The notes below the pieces were generated by a model. The model was not told the DNA's origin and did no database searches. It was given only the letters and a program-made list of their open reading frames with translations. Made by a program: the position numbers and the translations under genes. A DNA stretch of 6,315 nucleotides from Desulfobacteria bacterium (GTDB taxonomy: Bacteria; Desulfobacterota; Desulfobacteria; Desulfobacterales; C00003060), in the NCBI GenBank assembly GCA_030145035.1, contig JAQYWL010000205.1:1-6315 (forward strand), written 5' to 3'. Shown here in pieces: positions 4,836 to 6,315 of the stretch; position 1 is the stretch's first letter, and each line of letters begins with the position of its first letter.

Positions 4836-5198
4836 TCAGTTTTGACTGCGAATTATTGTTGCTATTTCTTCAAACACCTCATCGAGGTCGCCGCCATGTG
4901 ATTCCTCAACAACAATTTCTTTTTGAACGATTACGTGCTTATGATGTGGATAGGTAGCGATTTCTGGCCAATGCGGAGAATTGTCCCATCTACAAATCAA
5001 ACGGCCCTCCCCGTCTTGCCAGTGGTATGCATACTTAAAGGTGAATTCACCGAGAACAACTTGTCTGATAAAAAGGACGCTGTGGTCAAAAAAAGTGACT
5101 TGGCCCCTGAATCGAAGATTTGGCCCGGCCTGATCGAAATCACTAATTGACCAGGATTGAATAAGATCGCCATACTTCTCTATCAGGCTAACTAGCAC
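4836..5198 (-). CDS. TumE-family (DUF6516-like) toxin of a toxin-antitoxin pair
   Basis: This 120-residue protein starts at GTG 5196-5198, eight bases after GAGGA. A TTG at 5211-5213 would add five residues but has a poorer context. Conserved features of the family are visible: FRGQVTFFDHSVLFIRQVV (30-48), Y-x-YHWQDGEGRLICRWDNSPH (56-76), YPHHKH (83-88) and the ending LDEVFEEIATIIR. The 'Y.w.d....l..R.DN.PH' box and the 'PHHKH' box identify DUF6516/TumE, annotated as the toxin of a two-gene toxin-antitoxin module. The target is not evident from the sequence. The histidine-rich box suggests a catalytic or metal-binding site, as inference. The start overlaps the antitoxin's last codons (stop 5188-5190), so the two are translated together. 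It looks intact. Confidence 0.75.
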   Translation of the reverse strand: MLVSLIEKYGDLIQSWSISDFDQAGPNLRFRGQVTFFDHSVLFIRQVVLGEFTFKYAYHWQDGEGRLICRWDNSPHWPEIATYPHHKHVIVQKEIVVEESHGGDLDEVFEEIATIIRSQN

Positions 5199-5472
5199 GA
5201 CGCAATTCCTCAAGCTGGGACCGCCACCATTTTAGGGCTGCATCTGCATATTCCCAGTCCATGAGGTCATCTTCTTCTCCAAAGTCCTCGTCTTGCCGCT
5301 TTCGCTCGAGCCGTCCTCTAAAAGACTTTAGAGACTCTCGGTACTTTTTCTCAAACAGCGCACACTCAGCTTCATAACGAGACAATTTCGCAAGCCCCGT
5401 TAAAATGAAGTATTCGCGCAACACCATTGACTCTGTTCGCCCGGTTTTATCAAGTACTTCACTGATTGACAT
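5188..5472 (-). CDS. Cognate antitoxin of the TumE-type pair (TumA-like)
   Basis: This 94-residue protein starts at ATG 5470-5472, preceded by GGGGGTGA, and ends TAG at 5188-5190, inside the start of the toxin gene. It has an N-terminal stretch MSISEVLDKTGRTESMVLRE, a helix ECALFEKKYRESLKSFRGRL (37-56), an acidic linker DEDFGEEDDLMDWEYADAAL (61-80) and a final helix LKWWRSQLEELRRAS. The pattern 'E...FekKY..s...F.......e....e.D...WE.a......' is the usual companion of DUF6516/TumE genes, encoding a short helical, acidic antitoxin rather than a ribbon-helix-helix or HTH one. No obvious DNA-binding domain is seen. The antitoxin-first order with a short overlap is typical of such operons. Identification as an antitoxin relies mainly on the neighbour. 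Confidence 0.7.
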   Translation of the reverse strand: MSISEVLDKTGRTESMVLREYFILTGLAKLSRYEAECALFEKKYRESLKSFRGRLERKRQDEDFGEEDDLMDWEYADAALKWWRSQLEELRRAS

Positions 5473-5557
5473 GATTCACCCCCTGATTATGTTGAAAGAA
5501 TCCGGTTAGCAAACAAAGAAGGCTCAGGATGGTGAATGGGGATATTAGTAGTTAATA

Positions 5558-5570
5558 GGGGACGTTGTTA
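5558..5570. repeat. GGGGACGTTGTTA, flank of the REP-type transposase remnant (downstream copy)
   Basis: GGGGACGTTGTT here is repeated exactly at 6090-6101. The two copies bracket the transposase remnant in the same orientation. Short repeats flanking the gene are characteristic of REP-associated tyrosine transposases. Confidence 0.55.
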
Positions 5571-5580
5571 CCTTCTGACC

Positions 5581-6062
5581 TTATTGTAAGTAATCTAACA
5601 GTTTTTTGTCATTGTCATACCAGTGAAATATAGAAGAAGAAGGCATTTCACGGCACAGGACCAGTTTTTTCCCTCTCTCTATGCATCTGCTGACACTCTT
5701 CTCACTCAACCTTAGCGCTAACGCTATTTTTGTCCCTGTGTACCCCAACTTCACCGCTCCAAGATAACTGATAATACCCCTGGAATAACTGGTTTTTTCG
5801 CCCTCGTTTCGATGACATCAAGTCCTTGATATCTATCCCAATATACTCGCTTACCCTCTTAATCAACTCATATATAGAAATCTTATAGCGTACCCTTCCT
5901 TCTTCAAATTCCTCGGCCTCTTCCAGAACTCTCCCAACAAAATCCCCACTACCCAAAATCCTTTCATCTCCCTTTTCCCTGCCCGCCATTGCTCTCGCGC
6001 AGGCGAGGCAGGCGGGACGCTCCCCCTTCTTCCGACCAAGAAGGCCTCCCTTGTTCCCGCCC
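5581..6062 (-). pseudogene. C-terminal remnant of a REP-associated Y1 transposase (RAYT), frameshifted
   Basis: The minus strand encodes GREKGDERILGSGDFVGRVL then EEAEEF, and ISIYELIKRVSEYIGIDIKD LMSSKRGRK. The 'SDERILGSGDFV' motif and the DnaA-like C-terminal helices are hallmarks of the tail of RAYT proteins (IS200/IS605-like Y1 domain plus C-terminal domain). One base too many in the A6 run at 5793-5798 breaks the frame. With A5 it continues TSYSRGIISYLGAVKLGYTG, TKIALALRLSEKSVSRCIER and GKK to TAA at 5581-5583, including a complete helix-turn-helix. The catalytic HUH motif and tyrosine that should precede GREKGDER are absent. In their place is a GC-rich stretch at 5995-6018 and the repeats at 6064-6101. 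It is therefore truncated at the 5' end as well as frameshifted, and inactive. Confidence 0.8.
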
Positions 6063-6063
6063 G

Positions 6064-6101
6064 GGACAACTTTGGGGACGGACAACTTTGGGGACGTTGT
6101 T
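6064..6101. repeat. Two 16-bp tandem units plus GGGGACGTTGTT at the 5' side of the RAYT remnant
   Basis: GGACAACTTTGGGGAC is present twice back to back (6064-6079 and 6080-6095), and the second unit runs into GGGGACGTTGTT (6090-6101). GGACAAC and GTTGT are complementary, so the array can also fold. This is probably the REP-like sequence that accompanied the transposase. Confidence 0.65.
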
Positions 6102-6140
6102 GACTAAATTGAATAACTTTTTCTTTTAGCCATCCCTGCG

Positions 6141-6314
6141 CTATCCCGTCGCCACGGCTTCCGAGACTTTTACGCTAACTCGGTAGCCCAACTGTGACAG
6201 AAAATCTTCGCAATCTTCCCAGGTCATCCCGAATGCCCTCACATCCGCCAAGCCTACTCGGCTGACGATATCTCGCAGGATTTCAAAGTCCTGGTCTTCG
6301 AAATCCGCCTCCAT
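6141..6314 (-). CDS. Small acidic hypothetical protein at the right edge (57 residues, possibly partial)
   Basis: A minus-strand frame starts ATG at 6312-6314, only one base from the window end, and stops at TAG 6141-6143. It reads MEADFEDQDFEILRDIVSRV, then GLADVRAFGMTWEDCEDFLS and QLGYRVSVKVSEAVATG. It is strongly acidic at the N-terminus and predicted helical, with no membrane segment and no motif I recognise. No ribosome binding site can be checked because the upstream DNA is outside the window. It could equally be the last part of a longer gene. Clean codon use and the absence of stops support coding. Seven bases after its stop, an ATG opens a nine-codon frame (MAKRKSYSI, 6104-6133) that ends at the repeats. 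Confidence 0.45.
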   Translation of the reverse strand: MEADFEDQDFEILRDIVSRVGLADVRAFGMTWEDCEDFLSQLGYRVSVKVSEAVATG

Positions 6315-6315
6315 C

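Noticed and set aside
4574..4901. Open frames over the wzz leader (4574-4777 minus, 4635-4901 plus)
   Set aside because: They cover the wzz ribosome binding site and hairpin region and give no protein-like composition.
5486..5491. CATAAT as a -10 box for the toxin-antitoxin operon
   Set aside because: It would leave a leader of only about seven bases, and the best -35 (TTGTTT) is 19 bases away. Not convincing.
1..6315. tRNA, rRNA or known riboswitch
   Set aside because: No TTCGA-type T-loop with a matching acceptor stem and no conserved rRNA or riboswitch core was seen on either strand.

Overview
Organism and character. Several things point to a Gram-negative environmental bacterium of moderate GC. 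There is a Wzz-type chain-length gene, pieces of a sugar transferase and a nucleotide-sugar epimerase, a TumE-type toxin-antitoxin pair, a REP-associated transposase remnant, and short low-complexity intergenic repeats. The style recalls Brocadiales-type Planctomycetota, Nitrospirota or Desulfobacterota, but no marker gene fixes the phylum. Nearly all cellular genes and remnants lie on the minus strand. The one clear plus-strand gene is the transposase.

Layout, 1-1180: a graveyard of minus-strand fragments. These are an epimerase C-terminus (1-220, running off the left edge), the C-terminus of an AAA-type ATPase (490-642), the start of a HicB-like protein (673-771) and a possible methyltransferase tail (948-1160), with a short repeated motif between them. 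1179-2015: a translationally coupled two-gene unit, an AbrB-like N-terminus on an unrecognised 195-residue protein followed by an 82-residue unknown. 2041-2590: two elements whose ends are related inverted arms. Between them lie a 30-residue sugar-transferase N-terminal remnant, a GC hairpin and an 8-bp tandem repeat. 2619-4041: an apparently complete insertion sequence with 20-bp imperfect terminal inverted repeats and one 418-residue DDE-like transposase. A 15-bp hairpin encloses its ribosome binding site and start codon.

4042-4682: a wzz gene cut off by the insertion sequence and also frameshifted in an A6 run. 4836-5472: a TumE toxin / cognate antitoxin operon with overlapping genes, apparently intact. 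5581-6062: the C-terminal domain of a REP-associated Y1 transposase, lacking its catalytic half, frameshifted in another A6 run and bracketed by repeated GGGGACGTTGTT sequences. 6141-6314: a small acidic unknown at the right edge.

How it fits together. wzz, the sugar transferase and the epimerase belong to one functional theme, surface polysaccharide synthesis, and all point the same way. The window therefore looks like a decayed polysaccharide locus invaded by mobile and repeat elements. The parts that look functional are the insertion sequence, the toxin-antitoxin pair and possibly the AbrB-like pair. All family assignments are from recognition of the translated sequence, without database searches.
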